Source of the DNA: Proteus columbae
Lineage (GTDB): Bacteria; Pseudomonadota; Gammaproteobacteria; Enterobacterales; Enterobacteriaceae
Assembly: GCF_002777965.1 (NCBI RefSeq)
Contig: NZ_NGVR01000019.1
Location: 68,654 to 132,653, forward strand
Direction of reading: 5' to 3'
Length of the DNA stretch: 64,000 nucleotides
A program made the translations under genes and the position numbers. Positions 34,977-46,105 of the stretch are shown in pieces; positions within the stretch are counted from its first letter, which is position 1, and each line of letters opens with the position of its first letter. A model generated the notes under the pieces. It searched no databases. It was given only the letters and a program-made list of their open reading frames with translations, and was not told the origin of the DNA.

Positions 34977-36386
34977 ATGGCCAGAAACAAGACCACTGAC
35001 AAGCTGATGTCTGAGATTAAAGACCGACAAATGGAGGGATTAAAGCTACCTCCCCATTCGCTGGAAGCAGAGCAGTCCGTGTTAGGCGGTCTGATGATAG
35101 ATAATGAACGTTGGGATAATGTTTCTGAACGCGTCACCGCAGAAGACTTTTATAGCCGACCTCATCGTACTATTTTCTCGCAAATGCAACGTTTGTTGGA
35201 ATTAGGCAAACCTATCGACCTTATTACGTTATCAGAAGCATTAGAACAAAATGCAGAGTTAGACAGTGTAGGTGGTTTTGCTTACTTAGCTGAGCTTTCA
35301 AAAAATACGCCTAGTGCAGCGAACATCAACGCTTATGCGGATATCGTCCGAGAGCGTGCAGTTGTTCGCGATATGATAAAAGTTGCCAACGAAATTGCAG
35401 ATGCAGGTTTTGATCCTCAAGGACGCACCAGTGAAGATCTACTCGACTTTGCTGAATCAAGAGTGTTCCAAATTGCTGAGACAAGAGCCAATAAAGACGA
35501 AGGCCCTAAAGCAATAGATGCCATTTTAGAAGAGACGGTTGAAAAAATAGAACAGCTCTATCAAAAACCTCATGATGGTGTCACAGGGGTTTCAAGTGGT
35601 TATCAAGATCTTGATAAAAAAACCGCAGGATTACAAAAGTCAGATTTAATTATTGTTGCAGCACGTCCTTCTATGGGTAAAACCACATTTGCCATGAACT
35701 TATGTGAAAATGCGGCAATGACGGAAGAAAAACCCGTACTTATCTTCAGCTTAGAAATGCCCGGAAACCAAATCATGATGCGTATGTTGGCATCATTATC
35801 TCGTGTCGATCAGACAAGAATTCGTACAGGTCAGCTCGATGATGAGGATTGGGCGCGTATTTCAAGCACCATGGGTATTTTGCTTGAAAAACGCAATATG
35901 TATATCGATGATTCATCGGGTTTAACACCAACAGAAGTACGATCTCGCGCTCGCCGCATTTATCGTGAACATGGCGGTTTAAGCCTTATCATGATTGACT
36001 ACTTACAGCTAATGAGAGTACCTTCATTATCTGAAAATAGAACACTAGAAATTGCTGAAATTTCTCGTTCTTTAAAAGCGTTAGCTAAAGAATTACAAGT
36101 TCCTGTGGTTGCTCTATCACAGTTAAACCGTAGTTTGGAACAGCGTGCTGATAAACGCCCAGTTAACTCCGACTTACGTGAATCAGGCTCTATTGAGCAA
36201 GATGCTGACCTTATCATGTTTATTTATCGTGACGAGGTTTACCACGAAAGTAGTGATTTAAAAGGGGTTGCAGAAATCATCATCGGTAAACAACGTAACG
36301 GTCCAATTGGTACAGTAAGACTGACCTTTAACGGCCAATGGTCACGCTTTGATAACTATGCTGGCCCTGCTTACGATGATGAATAA
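34977..36386 (+). CDS. dnaB: Replicative DNA helicase
   Basis: A 469-aa hexameric 5'-3' helicase of the replication fork. The N-terminal DnaB domain (LPPHSLEAEQSVLGGLMID) is followed by a linker helix and the RecA-like ATPase, with Walker A ARPSMGKTTFAMN near 230, Walker B MIDYLQLM and the arginine-finger region KQRNGPIGT. Length is close to E. coli DnaB (471). There is no intein. The start follows a GCAGGA site. Confidence 0.98.
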   Translation: MARNKTTDKLMSEIKDRQMEGLKLPPHSLEAEQSVLGGLMIDNERWDNVSERVTAEDFYSRPHRTIFSQMQRLLELGKPIDLITLSEALEQNAELDSVGGFAYLAELSKNTPSAANINAYADIVRERAVVRDMIKVANEIADAGFDPQGRTSEDLLDFAESRVFQIAETRANKDEGPKAIDAILEETVEKIEQLYQKPHDGVTGVSSGYQDLDKKTAGLQKSDLIIVAARPSMGKTTFAMNLCENAAMTEEKPVLIFSLEMPGNQIMMRMLASLSRVDQTRIRTGQLDDEDWARISSTMGILLEKRNMYIDDSSGLTPTEVRSRARRIYREHGGLSLIMIDYLQLMRVPSLSENRTLEIAEISRSLKALAKELQVPVVALSQLNRSLEQRADKRPVNSDLRESGSIEQDADLIMFIYRDEVYHESSDLKGVAEIIIGKQRNGPIGTVRLTFNGQWSRFDNYAGPAYDDE

Positions 36387-36426
36387 TCACTAACCTTGAC
36401 TTAATTGAAGGAAGTATTGGAATAAT

Positions 36427-37518
36427 ATGAAAGCGGCAACCGCAGTGATAGATCGCCGCGCTCTGCGTCACAATTTTCAGCATGTGAGAGACTATGCCCC
36501 ACATAGCCACCTGATAGCTGTCGTGAAAGCAAACGCTTATGGTCATGGGTTATTAGAAACAGCATACACTTTAATGGAAAATGCTGATTGTTTTGGTGTT
36601 GCACGCATTGGTGAAGCATTGACATTGCGCAGTGGGGGGATTGTTAAACCCATACTGCTGCTAGAAGGTTTTTTTGATGCGATTGATTTGCCTATTTTGG
36701 TAGTTAACCACATAGAAACGGTTGTTCATAGCCAAGAACAACTTGAAGCATTAGAACAGGCTGATTTAGAAGAGCCTGTAAAAGTATGGATGAAACTTGA
36801 TACGGGAATGCACCGTCTTGGGGTGCGTCCTGAAGATGCGCAAGCCTTCTATCAACGACTTTGCGCTTGCAAAAATGTGCAACAACCCGTGAATATTGTT
36901 AGCCATTTTAGTCGCGCTGATGAGCCTGATGTTCCTGAAGCAACACAAAAACAAATCTCACTATTTCAAGATTTTATTCAAGATAAAGCCGGTGACAAGT
37001 CTATCGCAGCTTCTGCTGGTATTTTATTTTGGCCTCAAGTTCATTATCAGTGGGTTCGTCCCGGAATTATTACTTATGGTATCTCCCCTACTGGTGATGA
37101 AAGAACGGGTAAAGATTTTGGCTTAACCCCAGCAATGACACTGAAAACAAGCTTGATTGCCGTTCGTAAACATAAAGCAGGTGAGCCTGTTGGTTATGGT
37201 GGCACATGGGTAAGTGAAAAAGACACTTATCTTGGTGTGATCGCTATTGGTTATGGCGATGGTTATCCTCGTAGCGCACCTTCAGGTACTCCTGTGTGGA
37301 TCAATGGTCGAAAAGTGCCTATTGTTGGCAGAGTTTCGATGGATATGATCAGCGTCGATTTGGGGACTGAACTGATTGATAGTGTTGGTGATGAAGCTAT
37401 TTTATGGGGAGATGTGTTGCCCGTAGAAGAAATTGCCAAATATAGTGGTATTAGCGCCTATGAGTTGATTACAAAATTAACCTCGCGCGTCATCATGGAA
37501 TACCTAGACGAACAATAA
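36427..37518 (+). CDS. alr: Alanine racemase, biosynthetic
   Basis: A 363-aa PLP enzyme making D-alanine for peptidoglycan. The PLP lysine lies in [11 protein letters not shown] near residue 35, the catalytic tyrosine region is VGYGGTW, and [12 protein letters not shown] is conserved. It lies 40 bp after dnaB, and tyrB follows 53 bp later, the same order as in E. coli. Confidence 0.96.
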   Translation: MKAATAVIDRRALRHNFQHVRDYAPHSHLIAVVKANAYGHGLLETAYTLMENADCFGVARIGEALTLRSGGIVKPILLLEGFFDAIDLPILVVNHIETVVHSQEQLEALEQADLEEPVKVWMKLDTGMHRLGVRPEDAQAFYQRLCACKNVQQPVNIVSHFSRADEPDVPEATQKQISLFQDFIQDKAGDKSIAASAGILFWPQVHYQWVRPGIITYGISPTGDERTGKDFGLTPAMTLKTSLIAVRKHKAGEPVGYGGTWVSEKDTYLGVIAIGYGDGYPRSAPSGTPVWINGRKVPIVGRVSMDMISVDLGTELIDSVGDEAILWGDVLPVEEIAKYSGISAYELITKLTSRVIMEYLDEQ

Positions 37519-37571
37519 TACACACGATATTGTATCCCTATGACACACTAAAAGTGATTGGAGAAGAAGCC

Positions 37572-38768
37572 GTGTTTCAACAGGTTGAAGCGTTTCCGGG
37601 AGATCCGATTCTCTCATTGATGGATGTTTATAACAAAGACCCACGTCAGGATAAAATTAATTTAAGCATTGGTCTTTATTATGACGAAGAAGGCAAGACC
37701 CCTATTTTAGGAACAGTTTCAGTTGCGCGTCAGCAACTTAATGCCATGACCCCCACCGCAACACTTTATTTACCAATGGAAGGGCTGGCGCCTTATCGTA
37801 GCGAAATTCAAGATCTCCTTTTCGGTGCAGATAATCCTCTAATTGCAGAAAAGAAAATTGCCACAATCCAAACATTAGGCGGATCAGGTGCATTAAAAGT
37901 GGGAGCTGATTTTCTCCATCGCTATTTTCCAGGATCAGAAGTGTGGATAAGTGATCCAACTTGGGATAATCATGCTTCTATTTTTGCGGGCTCGGGTTTC
38001 AAGGTAAATTACTACCCATACTTTGATCCTGAAACCAAAGGCGTAAAATTTGAAGCACTACTAGATTGCTTTAAAAAGCTGCCTGAAAAAAGCATCGTAT
38101 TAATGCACCCATGTTGCCACAACCCAACAGGCTCTGATCTGACTAAAGATCAATGGGATCAAGTCACTGAAGTATTAAAAGCTCGCCAAGCAATTCCATT
38201 CTTAGATATTGCTTATCAAGGCTTTGCTGAAAATTTAGATGAAGATGCTTATGCTATCCGTACTATGGCAAAAGCAGGATTACCGATACTTATCAGTAAC
38301 TCTTTTTCAAAAATATTTGGGATCTACGGTGAGCGTGCTGGCGGCTTATCAATTGTTTGTGATAATGCCACTGAATGCGAACATGTATTAGGTCAGTTGA
38401 AAGCAGGTGTACGTCGTATCTATTCAAGCCCTGCAAACTATGGTGCGCAAATTGTCAATAAAGTGCTATCAGACCAAGTTTTAACTGCACAATGGCAAAA
38501 AGAAGTCGCGCATATGCGTGATCGCATTAAAGAGATGCGCGTGACTTTAGTCGAAGCTTTAAAAATTGCACTGCCTGAAAAGAATTTTGATCATCTATTA
38601 ACTCAACGCGGTATGTTCAGCTATACTGGCTTTACACAAACACAAGTTGATAGATTACGTGACGAATTTGGCATTTATCTTGTCGGTACTGGTCGTGTTT
38701 GTATGGCAGGTGTTAATACAGGTAATGTTCAGCGCATTGCGCAAGCCTTTGCAGCGGTGAGTATTTAA
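37572..38768 (+). CDS. tyrB: Aromatic amino acid aminotransferase (GTG start)
   Basis: A 398-aa class I aminotransferase for the last step of tyrosine and phenylalanine synthesis (and leucine). It begins [17 protein letters not shown] at a GTG codon behind GGAGAAG. A TTG 14 codons upstream gives a longer frame but no ribosome site, and the E. coli enzyme (397 aa) starts at the same place. The PLP lysine is in [14 protein letters not shown], and HPCCHNPTG is conserved. It follows alr as in E. coli. Confidence 0.93.
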   Translation: MFQQVEAFPGDPILSLMDVYNKDPRQDKINLSIGLYYDEEGKTPILGTVSVARQQLNAMTPTATLYLPMEGLAPYRSEIQDLLFGADNPLIAEKKIATIQTLGGSGALKVGADFLHRYFPGSEVWISDPTWDNHASIFAGSGFKVNYYPYFDPETKGVKFEALLDCFKKLPEKSIVLMHPCCHNPTGSDLTKDQWDQVTEVLKARQAIPFLDIAYQGFAENLDEDAYAIRTMAKAGLPILISNSFSKIFGIYGERAGGLSIVCDNATECEHVLGQLKAGVRRIYSSPANYGAQIVNKVLSDQVLTAQWQKEVAHMRDRIKEMRVTLVEALKIALPEKNFDHLLTQRGMFSYTGFTQTQVDRLRDEFGIYLVGTGRVCMAGVNTGNVQRIAQAFAAVSI

Positions 38769-38795
38769 GCCAATCAACGCAATTTCACGATAAAA

Positions 38796-38827
38796 AAATA
38801 CCTGCCTATTTCTATAAGCAGGTATTT
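38796..38827. terminator. Bidirectional terminator between tyrB and cyuA
   Basis: AAATACCTGC and GCAGGTATTT around a 12-nt loop. A T-run follows on the plus strand and an A-run precedes, so it can serve both converging genes. Confidence 0.85.
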
Positions 38828-38873
38828 CTTTTTACTGCATCACAACATCACTGTCGCTTTAGGTTTTCGCCTT

Positions 38874-40223
38874 TTATATATTGACAGCTTGCTTCTTTTC
38901 CCCAGCATTACGACGCGCTTTTTCTTCCATAATCTCAATAATTTGAATATCTGTATGTTGCATAGCACGACTGGCTAATGCACAGAGATTCGCTATTGAG
39001 CTATCGACATCGTCACTGACAATACCATCAGTACCCGCAACACTTTGATTTTGCATCGCCATTAATACTGCTTTATAGGCACTCGCTGCACTACTTGATA
39101 CTTTCATTGCACAGCTATTCGATGCACCATCACAGATAATGCCGCTGATGTCACCAATCATACTGTTGATAGACATACTGACAGTGGTGAAATCTTTTGT
39201 GAGTAACCATGCCATTCCTGCGGCTGCTCCCATTGAAGCGGTTGTTGCAGCACAAAGGGCGGAAAGTGGTGGAAAATGGCTATGAACATAAATTGCCATT
39301 AAATGAGATAAAACCAATGCACGCAGTAAGGTTTCATCATCTGCTTTAATAAATTCAGCAACAACCATTACAGGCAATGTTGCGGCAATGCCCTGATTAC
39401 CTGAGCCTGAATTACTCATTGCAGGTAATACCGCCCCACCCATACGAGCATCAGATGCGGCTGATGATCTGATCATGATTTCATTAAGTAAGTCTTTACC
39501 TAACAAACCTTTCTCTTGTTGCAAAATTAAGGTACGACCAATGGCTAATCCATAGGTGTTTTGTAGCCCCTCTTCTGATAAAGCGCCATTTAAACGAGCG
39601 GCATTGAGCATAAACTCAATTTCACTCACTGGCACATTAAGTGCGAAGTTATAGATATCTTCAGCACAAACATCAGTAAAAGGTTTTTCATCAGTACATT
39701 CACAATTATTGGTAAGCGCTGATTTATCTTCCTCAAAAACAACGTTACCGTTACATTCACAACGAACAACGTGTGTATGCTCTCTTGCAATACTGACGAT
39801 GGCATAACCAGATTGGCTATACACTTTCGCTTCAGAGTAAAGAACATCTTCACAAGGTGCTTTTACACCAACTGTGACTTTACCTTGAGCAACCAGCGCT
39901 TTAGCTTGAGCAACTGCATCAGCAGATGCTTTTAACAAGACCTCCAATCCAGCATCAGGATCTCCTCCTGTCGCACCTAGTGCTGCTGCAATAGGTAGCC
40001 CAGCCATTCCCGTTCCCGGCACTGTTACGCCCATGCCATTTTTCATCAAGTTTGGCGAAACCCAAGCTTCGACACGAACAACTGGCTCGCCTAAAAGCGC
40101 AGTTGCTTTCGCCGCTGCCAATGCTAATGAAATTGGCTCAGTACAACCTACCGCAGGCTTCACACCTTCGCGTAACTGACGAACAAACTGTGACCATAAA
40201 TGAGAATTTTTGTTCTGGCTCAT
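38874..40223 (-). CDS. cyuA: L-cysteine desulfidase
   Basis: A 449-aa protein of the YhaM/CyuA (UPF0597) family that degrades L-cysteine to pyruvate, ammonia and sulfide, used in anaerobic cysteine catabolism. Family motifs include [16 protein letters not shown] near residue 20, [17 protein letters not shown] and [16 protein letters not shown]. The cysteines in GCTEP, GIICDGA and NSCAMK are candidate iron-sulfur ligands. It has 449 aa against 436 in E. coli, with an inserted Cys-rich stretch ([22 protein letters not shown]) near residues 150-175. It follows cyuP by 64 bp. In E. coli the pair lies elsewhere in the chromosome. Confidence 0.9.
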   Translation of the reverse strand: MSQNKNSHLWSQFVRQLREGVKPAVGCTEPISLALAAAKATALLGEPVVRVEAWVSPNLMKNGMGVTVPGTGMAGLPIAAALGATGGDPDAGLEVLLKASADAVAQAKALVAQGKVTVGVKAPCEDVLYSEAKVYSQSGYAIVSIAREHTHVVRCECNGNVVFEEDKSALTNNCECTDEKPFTDVCAEDIYNFALNVPVSEIEFMLNAARLNGALSEEGLQNTYGLAIGRTLILQQEKGLLGKDLLNEIMIRSSAASDARMGGAVLPAMSNSGSGNQGIAATLPVMVVAEFIKADDETLLRALVLSHLMAIYVHSHFPPLSALCAATTASMGAAAGMAWLLTKDFTTVSMSINSMIGDISGIICDGASNSCAMKVSSSAASAYKAVLMAMQNQSVAGTDGIVSDDVDSSIANLCALASRAMQHTDIQIIEIMEEKARRNAGEKKQAVNI

Positions 40224-40287
40224 AATCTAACACCTTGGATTAATTTAGTTTTTAACAATAACGCCTAACTAGAACCGAAGTTGGCGA

Positions 40288-41619
40288 CTATGAGAATGCC
40301 AAGAACGGAGAGATAACGAGCAGTAAACCGGTAAAGATAATCAGGTAAAGTGATGCACCTTTGTATTTGTGTAACATCGGCACTTTATAAACTAAGTAAG
40401 CAGGAATAAGACAACCCACCATACCGAAGATTGGGCTACAAATTGAGGTAAAACTCAGCACTGGCGCATTCAGGATGATTGCACCCCATGCTAAAAGTAC
40501 GGCGAAAATCATGATGCCGTTTTGTACCCATTTTTGGTTGATTTTTTCTGCTGGGATATAGCGTTGCAGAATATTCATAACGATCCCTTGTGTCGCTTCA
40601 CGGAAACCTAGGTAGACACCAAAGAATGCAGTCATTACAGCAAAGATATTCAGCATAACGCTTACAACAGTTACCCAACCACCAGGGAAGAATTTTGCAG
40701 CAATCGCTAATGCAGAGATATTTTGTTCATACGCTTTAACGGCTTCATCATGACCCATTGCTAATGTGAATGAGATTGCATAGAAGAAAACAGTACAGAA
40801 CAACACACCAAACGCGATGTTCATTGCACGTAACGCTTTGTGACGAGCAACTTCACGGTTTTTATTACGACCGCGGTAAGAGATAACCATTGGACTTAAT
40901 GTTTGGATAAACAAAATTGAAGTCAGGGTAAAAGGTAATGTAATGATTGCTTCTTTGATTAAACGTCCAGCAGGTGGTAATGCACCCACGTTATAAAGAT
41001 GCCACATACCAATCATGGAGATCCCTAACGCTGCAACAACAAACAGTTTAGTCAGCACCATAAAGCTTGATACTTTAAACAGTAATTGTTCACCACGAGA
41101 AGAGATAGCAACTAAAGCACAAATCAAGATCAAGCCATAGAATGGGTTCTCTGACAGTAAACCTTCAGTCACACCAAATGTTTGTAAGTAAGAAGCACTG
41201 TCATTGGTGATTGCTGTTGAGTAGACAAACATCCAAATGACTAACATCACAAAGTAGAGTGCACCTAATAAAATACCCCAGTTTTTACCAAGATAACCGG
41301 TGATAACACTTGGGTAGTCTTTACACTCTGGAGATTCAGCCAACGTATTAATAAATAGACGTTGGAAAAGGTACATAGCAGGATAACCAATGATCGAGGA
41401 TAGTAGGAAAACCCATAATCCCATCAGACCTACCTGTACAGGTAAAAACACAATACCTGCACCGATAGCCATACCGATACTCATGATAACCCAGCCCACA
41501 TCATTGCCGTCGAATTTAATTGCAGCACGCCATTCTTGTTCTGTCATACCTGCGCGGCGAGCGCCAGCACTAGTTGCGGGATAGCTTGTTGTCTCTGTTT
41601 TTGAGGAAGCCGTTTCCAT
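40288..41619 (-). CDS. cyuP: Cysteine/serine transporter of the HAAAP family
   Basis: A 443-aa inner-membrane permease with about eleven hydrophobic segments, homologous to E. coli YhaO/CyuP, which imports cysteine for CyuA. Recognisable stretches are GWVIMSIGMAIGAGIVFLP, LAESPECKDYPSV and FSFTSICSPIFGM-type loops near the C-terminus. The start is placed at the ATG at 41619 (METASS), which aligns with the E. coli start; a GTG four codons upstream has no better site. It is the promoter-proximal gene of the cyuPA operon. Confidence 0.88.
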   Translation of the reverse strand: METASSKTETTSYPATSAGARRAGMTEQEWRAAIKFDGNDVGWVIMSIGMAIGAGIVFLPVQVGLMGLWVFLLSSIIGYPAMYLFQRLFINTLAESPECKDYPSVITGYLGKNWGILLGALYFVMLVIWMFVYSTAITNDSASYLQTFGVTEGLLSENPFYGLILICALVAISSRGEQLLFKVSSFMVLTKLFVVAALGISMIGMWHLYNVGALPPAGRLIKEAIITLPFTLTSILFIQTLSPMVISYRGRNKNREVARHKALRAMNIAFGVLFCTVFFYAISFTLAMGHDEAVKAYEQNISALAIAAKFFPGGWVTVVSVMLNIFAVMTAFFGVYLGFREATQGIVMNILQRYIPAEKINQKWVQNGIMIFAVLLAWGAIILNAPVLSFTSICSPIFGMVGCLIPAYLVYKVPMLHKYKGASLYLIIFTGLLLVISPFLAFS

Positions 41620-41996
41620 ATTAGTACTCACTTTTTATATTGTAATTGTTAATAGCAAAACGAAATTTGGGGGTAAAAAAAGTCTATCTAACATTGCGAT
41701 GTCGAAATAGCCTTACTCTTTGCAGGTATTATTTATTATGGGTAAATGATAGGGAATATTACGGAGAAAAAAGTTGTTATAAATCGTGATAGCCTGAAAT
41801 GATTTGGAAAAAAATTCTATCGTAAGGAGAAAAGTAGGATTATCTGTTCAAAGAGCACAGTAAATAATAACCTTCCCTCTATTGTAACCTTCATAAACAA
41901 ACAACTAATTGATTAATAATGAAAAATACCTATTGTTATACAATAATAGTCAAGTATAACAATTGAAACAAATCACCAAATAAACTGTGCTGTCCA
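41620..41996 (-). promoter_or_regulatory. Upstream region of cyuPA
   Basis: About 375 bp without a supported gene, expected to hold the cyuPA promoter. A short inverted repeat TATTGT-TAT-ACAATA occurs near 41933. I could not recognise a binding site for the cysteine-responsive regulator CyuR, and no regulator gene is adjacent. Confidence 0.35.
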
Positions 41997-42188
41997 TCAC
42001 GATATACTATGATAATCCTTTCTATTTAGCTTTGTTATCTCGTATTTGGTTAAAATACTGTTACAAAACAGCATAATTAACCATTTAATCTGTTTTTTAT
42101 AAAAATAGGCGACGAATAAGATTAAAATAAATAAGGAAGTGTATAACCAAAAGAGAATACTTTTTTCGATAGAATTAAATTCTATCAT
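41997..42188 (-). CDS. Possible small single-pass membrane protein
   Basis: A 63-codon frame starting with ATG at 42188, with one strongly hydrophobic segment (about residues 11-30, FWLYTSLFILILFVAYFY), then a basic segment and a second weaker hydrophobic stretch. The upstream TGGGATA is only a poor ribosome site. The gene is very AT-rich and has no recognisable family. Its first codons contain a perfect 19-bp palindrome. It may be real or a chance frame. Confidence 0.3.
   Translation of the reverse strand: MIEFNSIEKSILFWLYTSLFILILFVAYFYKKQIKWLIMLFCNSILTKYEITKLNRKDYHSIS
42168..42186. repeat. Perfect 19-bp palindrome
   Basis: GATAGAATTAAATTCTATC has 9-bp arms around a central A, 100 bp past the uvrA stop and inside the first codons of the possible small membrane protein. 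It could be an operator or part of a hairpin. Confidence 0.5.
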
Positions 42189-42219
42189 ATCCCATGGATT
42201 TACTTTTCTTGAAGAAAGC

Positions 42220-42256
42220 GCGCTACAAACAGTAAAGAGTTTATTGTCCGTAGCGC
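42220..42256 (-). terminator. Probable terminator of uvrA
   Basis: Arms GCGCTAC and GTAGCGC around a long loop, 31 bp past the uvrA stop, followed on the minus strand by GCTTTCTTC. The long loop makes it a moderate candidate. Confidence 0.45.
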
Positions 42257-42286
42257 TTAGATCATAAGGGAATAAGTGGCGTGATC

Positions 42287-45121
42287 TTAATAACCCCGTT
42301 CTAAGATTGGTTTTAAGAATCTTGCAGTATGTGAGCCTTCAAACTCTGCAACTTGCTCTGGTGTGCCTGACACTAAAATTTGACCACCACCGCTTCCGCC
42401 TTCAGGGCCAAGATCCACAATCCAGTCTGCTGTTTTGATCACATCAAGATTGTGTTCAATAACAACAATAGTATTACCTTGGTCGCGTAACTGATGAAGC
42501 ACTTCAAGTAACAACTCAATATCAGCAAAGTGAAGCCCTGTTGTAGGCTCATCAAGAATATAAAGAGTCTGTCCTGTACCGCGTTTTGACAACTCTTTTG
42601 CTAACTTAACTCGCTGCGCTTCACCACCCGATAAAGTCGTTGCTGATTGTCCCAAGCGAATATAAGAAAGGCCAACATCAATCAATGTTTGTAGTTTACG
42701 AGCCAACGCAGGCACAGCATCAAAGAACTCTCTCGCCTCTTCAATGGTCATATCCAACGCTTCGTGAATATTTTTCCCTTTGTATTTAACTTCAAGGGTT
42801 TCACGGTTATAACGCTGACCTTTACATTGATCACAAGGTACATACACATCAGGTAAGAAATGCATTTCAACTTTTAAAACGCCATCGCCTTGGCAAGCCT
42901 CACAACGACCACCTTTTACGTTGAAACTGAACCGACCCGGTGTATAACCACGAGTACGAGATTCAGGTACACCCGCAAATAACTCACGAATAGGTGTAAA
43001 GACACCGGTATAAGTTGCAGGGTTTGAACGAGGAGTACGACCAATTGGGCTTTGGTTAATATCAATAACTTTATCGAAATATTCTAGCCCTTCAACATCT
43101 AAATAAGGCGCAGGTACGCTATTTGTAGCCCCATTTAATTGGCGTTGTGCAATAGGGAATAACGTATCGTTAATCAGCGTTGATTTACCTGATCCCGAAA
43201 CACCTGTAATGCAGGTAAATAAACCTACTGGTAATTTTAGATTTACATTTTTTAAGTTATTGCCTTTTGCGCCAAGAATGGTCAGCATTTTTTCGCGATC
43301 AACAGGTACACGTTGCTCTGGAATTGCGATACGACGCTCACCACTTAAGAATTTCCCCGTTAATGAATTCGGGTTATTAATAATATCTTCAAGAGTCCCT
43401 TGAGCGACAATTTCACCACCATGAACACCCGCACCAGGGCCAATATCAATAACATGATCAGCGGCACGGATAGCGTCTTCATCATGCTCTACAACGATCA
43501 CGGTATTACCCAAATTACGTAAGTGGATCAGCGTTTCAAGTAGACGATCGTTATCTCGTTGGTGTAACCCAATTGAAGGTTCATCCAAGACATACATTAC
43601 GCCAACTAATCCTGCACCAATCTGACTCGCCAGGCGAATACGTTGTGCTTCACCGCCTGATAAGGTTTCCGCTGAACGAGAAAGTGTGAGGTAATTTAAG
43701 CCGACATTGACCAAAAATTTTAGTCGATCACTAATCTCTTTTAAGACTTTTTCGGCAATTTTCGCACGTTGACCACTGAGTTTGAGATTTTGGAAAAAGG
43801 TCATCGCATGACCAATACTGTAATCTGCAATTTCAGGCAATGTTGTATTTTCAACATACACATGGCGTGCTTCTCGGCGTAAACGTGTACCACCACAAGA
43901 GGCGCAAGAGCGATTACTAATATATTTAGAAAGCTCTTCACGTACCGCACTAGATTCTGTCTCGCGGTAACGGCGTTCCATATTATTTAATACACCTTCA
44001 AAAGGATGATGACGAACAACAACATCACCACGATCGTTTGTGTATTTAAATTCAATATTCTCTTTGCCTGAACCCGTTAAAATGACTTTTTGAATATTAT
44101 CTGGTAACGAATCAAAGGGCGCTTCAACATCAAAATGATAATGTTCACCCAATGAGCGAAGCATTTGGAAATAGTAGAAGTTACGGCGATCCCATCCTTT
44201 AATTGCGCCACCAGCAAGAGAAATTTCTCTATTTTGGATCACTAATTCAGGATCAAAAAACTGCTGAACACCTAAACCATCACAAGTTGGACAAGCACCA
44301 GCAGGATTATTAAAGGAGAATAAACGAGGCTCTAACTCGCTCATACTGTAACCACAAACAGGGCAAGCAAAGTTTGCAGAGAAAACAATATCATCGGCAT
44401 TGTTATCATCCATATCAGAGATAACAGCGGTACCACCAGAAAGTTCTAATGCGGTTTCAAAAGATTCTGCTAAACGTTGGGCGAGATCGTCACGCACTTT
44501 AAAACGGTCAATCACCACCTCAATGGTATGTTTTTTCTGTAATTCTAATGTTGGCGGATCAGAGAGATCGCATACTTCGCCATCAATACGCGCACGAATA
44601 TAACCTTGGGCAGCAAGATTGTTGAGTAACTTAATATGCTCGCCTTTACGCTCTTTTACCACAGGCGCTAACAGCATTAAGCGCTTGCCCTCTGGTTGCT
44701 CAAGTACATTATCAACCATTTGGCTCACTGTTTGAGCGGCTAATGGAATATCATGATCAGGACAACGAGGCTCACCTACACGAGCAAATAAAAGACGCAG
44801 GTAGTCGTGAATTTCTGTAATTGTTCCCACTGTCGAACGCGGGTTATGCGACGTAGATTTCTGCTCAATCGAAATAGCGGGAGATAAACCTTCAATATGA
44901 TCAACATCAGGTTTTTCCATTAACGAAAGAAACTGACGAGCATAAGCAGAAAGCGATTCCACATAGCGTCGCTGCCCTTCTGCATAAAGCGTGTCAAAGG
45001 CTAAAGAAGATTTACCTGAACCAGAAAGCCCCGTAATAACAATCAGTTTATCGCGAGGAATGATCAAATTGATATTTTTTAGATTATGGGTGCGAGCGCC
45101 CCGTACTTCGATTTTATCCAT
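42287..45121 (-). CDS. uvrA: Excinuclease ABC subunit A
   Basis: A 944-aa damage-recognition ATPase of nucleotide excision repair. It has two ABC modules: Walker [12 protein letters not shown] near residue 31 and [12 protein letters not shown] near 640, signature [12 protein letters not shown] and [12 protein letters not shown]. The zinc-binding cysteine pairs are CPVCGYS/CPTC and [12 protein letters not shown]. The start at 45121 ([15 protein letters not shown]) agrees with E. coli; an upstream ATG would add 20 residues unlike the family. The gene diverges from ssb with a LexA box between them. Confidence 0.98.
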   Translation of the reverse strand: MDKIEVRGARTHNLKNINLIIPRDKLIVITGLSGSGKSSLAFDTLYAEGQRRYVESLSAYARQFLSLMEKPDVDHIEGLSPAISIEQKSTSHNPRSTVGTITEIHDYLRLLFARVGEPRCPDHDIPLAAQTVSQMVDNVLEQPEGKRLMLLAPVVKERKGEHIKLLNNLAAQGYIRARIDGEVCDLSDPPTLELQKKHTIEVVIDRFKVRDDLAQRLAESFETALELSGGTAVISDMDDNNADDIVFSANFACPVCGYSMSELEPRLFSFNNPAGACPTCDGLGVQQFFDPELVIQNREISLAGGAIKGWDRRNFYYFQMLRSLGEHYHFDVEAPFDSLPDNIQKVILTGSGKENIEFKYTNDRGDVVVRHHPFEGVLNNMERRYRETESSAVREELSKYISNRSCASCGGTRLRREARHVYVENTTLPEIADYSIGHAMTFFQNLKLSGQRAKIAEKVLKEISDRLKFLVNVGLNYLTLSRSAETLSGGEAQRIRLASQIGAGLVGVMYVLDEPSIGLHQRDNDRLLETLIHLRNLGNTVIVVEHDEDAIRAADHVIDIGPGAGVHGGEIVAQGTLEDIINNPNSLTGKFLSGERRIAIPEQRVPVDREKMLTILGAKGNNLKNVNLKLPVGLFTCITGVSGSGKSTLINDTLFPIAQRQLNGATNSVPAPYLDVEGLEYFDKVIDINQSPIGRTPRSNPATYTGVFTPIRELFAGVPESRTRGYTPGRFSFNVKGGRCEACQGDGVLKVEMHFLPDVYVPCDQCKGQRYNRETLEVKYKGKNIHEALDMTIEEAREFFDAVPALARKLQTLIDVGLSYIRLGQSATTLSGGEAQRVKLAKELSKRGTGQTLYILDEPTTGLHFADIELLLEVLHQLRDQGNTIVVIEHNLDVIKTADWIVDLGPEGGSGGGQILVSGTPEQVAEFEGSHTARFLKPILERGY

Positions 45122-45187
45122 GAATATATCCCGGATTGAGAGAGTCGCCGAAAAAGAAAGAATCGGATAATTATGACACAAAGTTAA

Positions 45188-45203
45188 CTGAATGGATATA
45201 CAG
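45188..45203. promoter_or_regulatory. LexA box between uvrA and ssb
   Basis: CTGAATGGATATACAG fits CTG-N10-CAG, and its reverse complement (CTGTATATCCATTCAG) nearly equals the E. coli uvrA SOS box. It lies in the divergent intergenic region, so LexA should repress uvrA and probably one ssb promoter. Confidence 0.92.
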
Positions 45204-45373
45204 TATATATAGTGAAATTGATTGATGATGTAACTCTGTCATTTTGATACAAAAAAATGTCGACAATGTTCACAATTGAGAAATTCATCACACGTCATAT
45301 TCAAATTTTAGCGTACGTGATAAACTTATTCGCTTATGATTTCAAAAAATTTACTTTCGCAGGAGTACCTCAC

Positions 45374-45901
45374 ATGGCGAGCAGAGGCGTAAACAAAGTT
45401 ATTCTTATCGGTAATTTAGGGCAGGATCCAGAAATCCGTTATATGCCAAGTGGCGGTGCAGTTGCCAACCTAACACTGGCAACATCAGAAAGCTGGCGCG
45501 ATAAACAAACCGGTGAAATGAAAGAAAAAACCGAGTGGCACCGTGTGGTAATTTTCGGCAAATTAGCGGAAATTGCAGGCGAATATCTGCGTAAAGGTTC
45601 ACAAGTGTATATCGAAGGTCAATTACAAACACGTAAATGGCAAGACCAAAGCGGTCAAGACAGATATAGCACTGAAGTTGTTGTTAACATTGGTGGCTCA
45701 ATGCAGATGTTAGGTGGCCGTGGTGGTCAAGATGGCGCACCTTCTCAAGGCGGCCAAGGCGGTTGGGGTCAACCACAACAGCCACAAGCATCACAACAAT
45801 TTAGCGGTGGTGCACAATCTCGCCCAGCGCAACAACCTGCGGCAGCACCAGCGCCAAACAATGAACCACCAATGGATTTTGATGACGATATTCCGTTTTG
45901 A
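45374..45901 (+). CDS. ssb: Single-stranded DNA-binding protein
   Basis: A 175-aa SSB that coats single-stranded DNA in replication, repair and recombination. The OB-fold covers residues 1-115 ([39 protein letters not shown]). A Gly/Gln-rich linker follows, then the acidic protein-docking tip MDFDDDIPF. The start at 45374 is set by AGGAG at 45361 and the conserved ASRGVNK N-terminus. Upstream in-frame starts would add residues with no family support. Confidence 0.98.
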   Translation: MASRGVNKVILIGNLGQDPEIRYMPSGGAVANLTLATSESWRDKQTGEMKEKTEWHRVVIFGKLAEIAGEYLRKGSQVYIEGQLQTRKWQDQSGQDRYSTEVVVNIGGSMQMLGGRGGQDGAPSQGGQGGWGQPQQPQASQQFSGGAQSRPAQQPAAAPAPNNEPPMDFDDDIPF

Positions 45902-45955
45902 GGTTTACCTTAGACCTGGTTTCAAAACAAATTATCTAAAACCATCTAAAAAATT

Positions 45956-45979
45956 AACCCAGCTTAGGCTGGGTTTTTT
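45956..45979 (+). terminator. Intrinsic terminator of ssb
   Basis: AACCCAGC, a TTAG loop and GCTGGGTT followed by TTTT; a textbook rho-independent terminator 55 bp past the stop. Confidence 0.92.
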
Positions 45980-46105
45980 ATTGAGGCTCATTACAGGTCG
46001 CCATGAAAAGTTATTTTCACAAAACCCCACTTTACACAAAGGTTTACTCTTGAAAAATATGATAGGATCTGCGCCATTAACAACGTCTGAGAGCATCTGA
46101 TCCCC

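Noticed and set aside
37530..37571. Longer tyrB start at a TTG codon
   Set aside because: The 14-codon extension has no ribosome site, whereas the GTG at 37572 has one and matches the family N-terminus.
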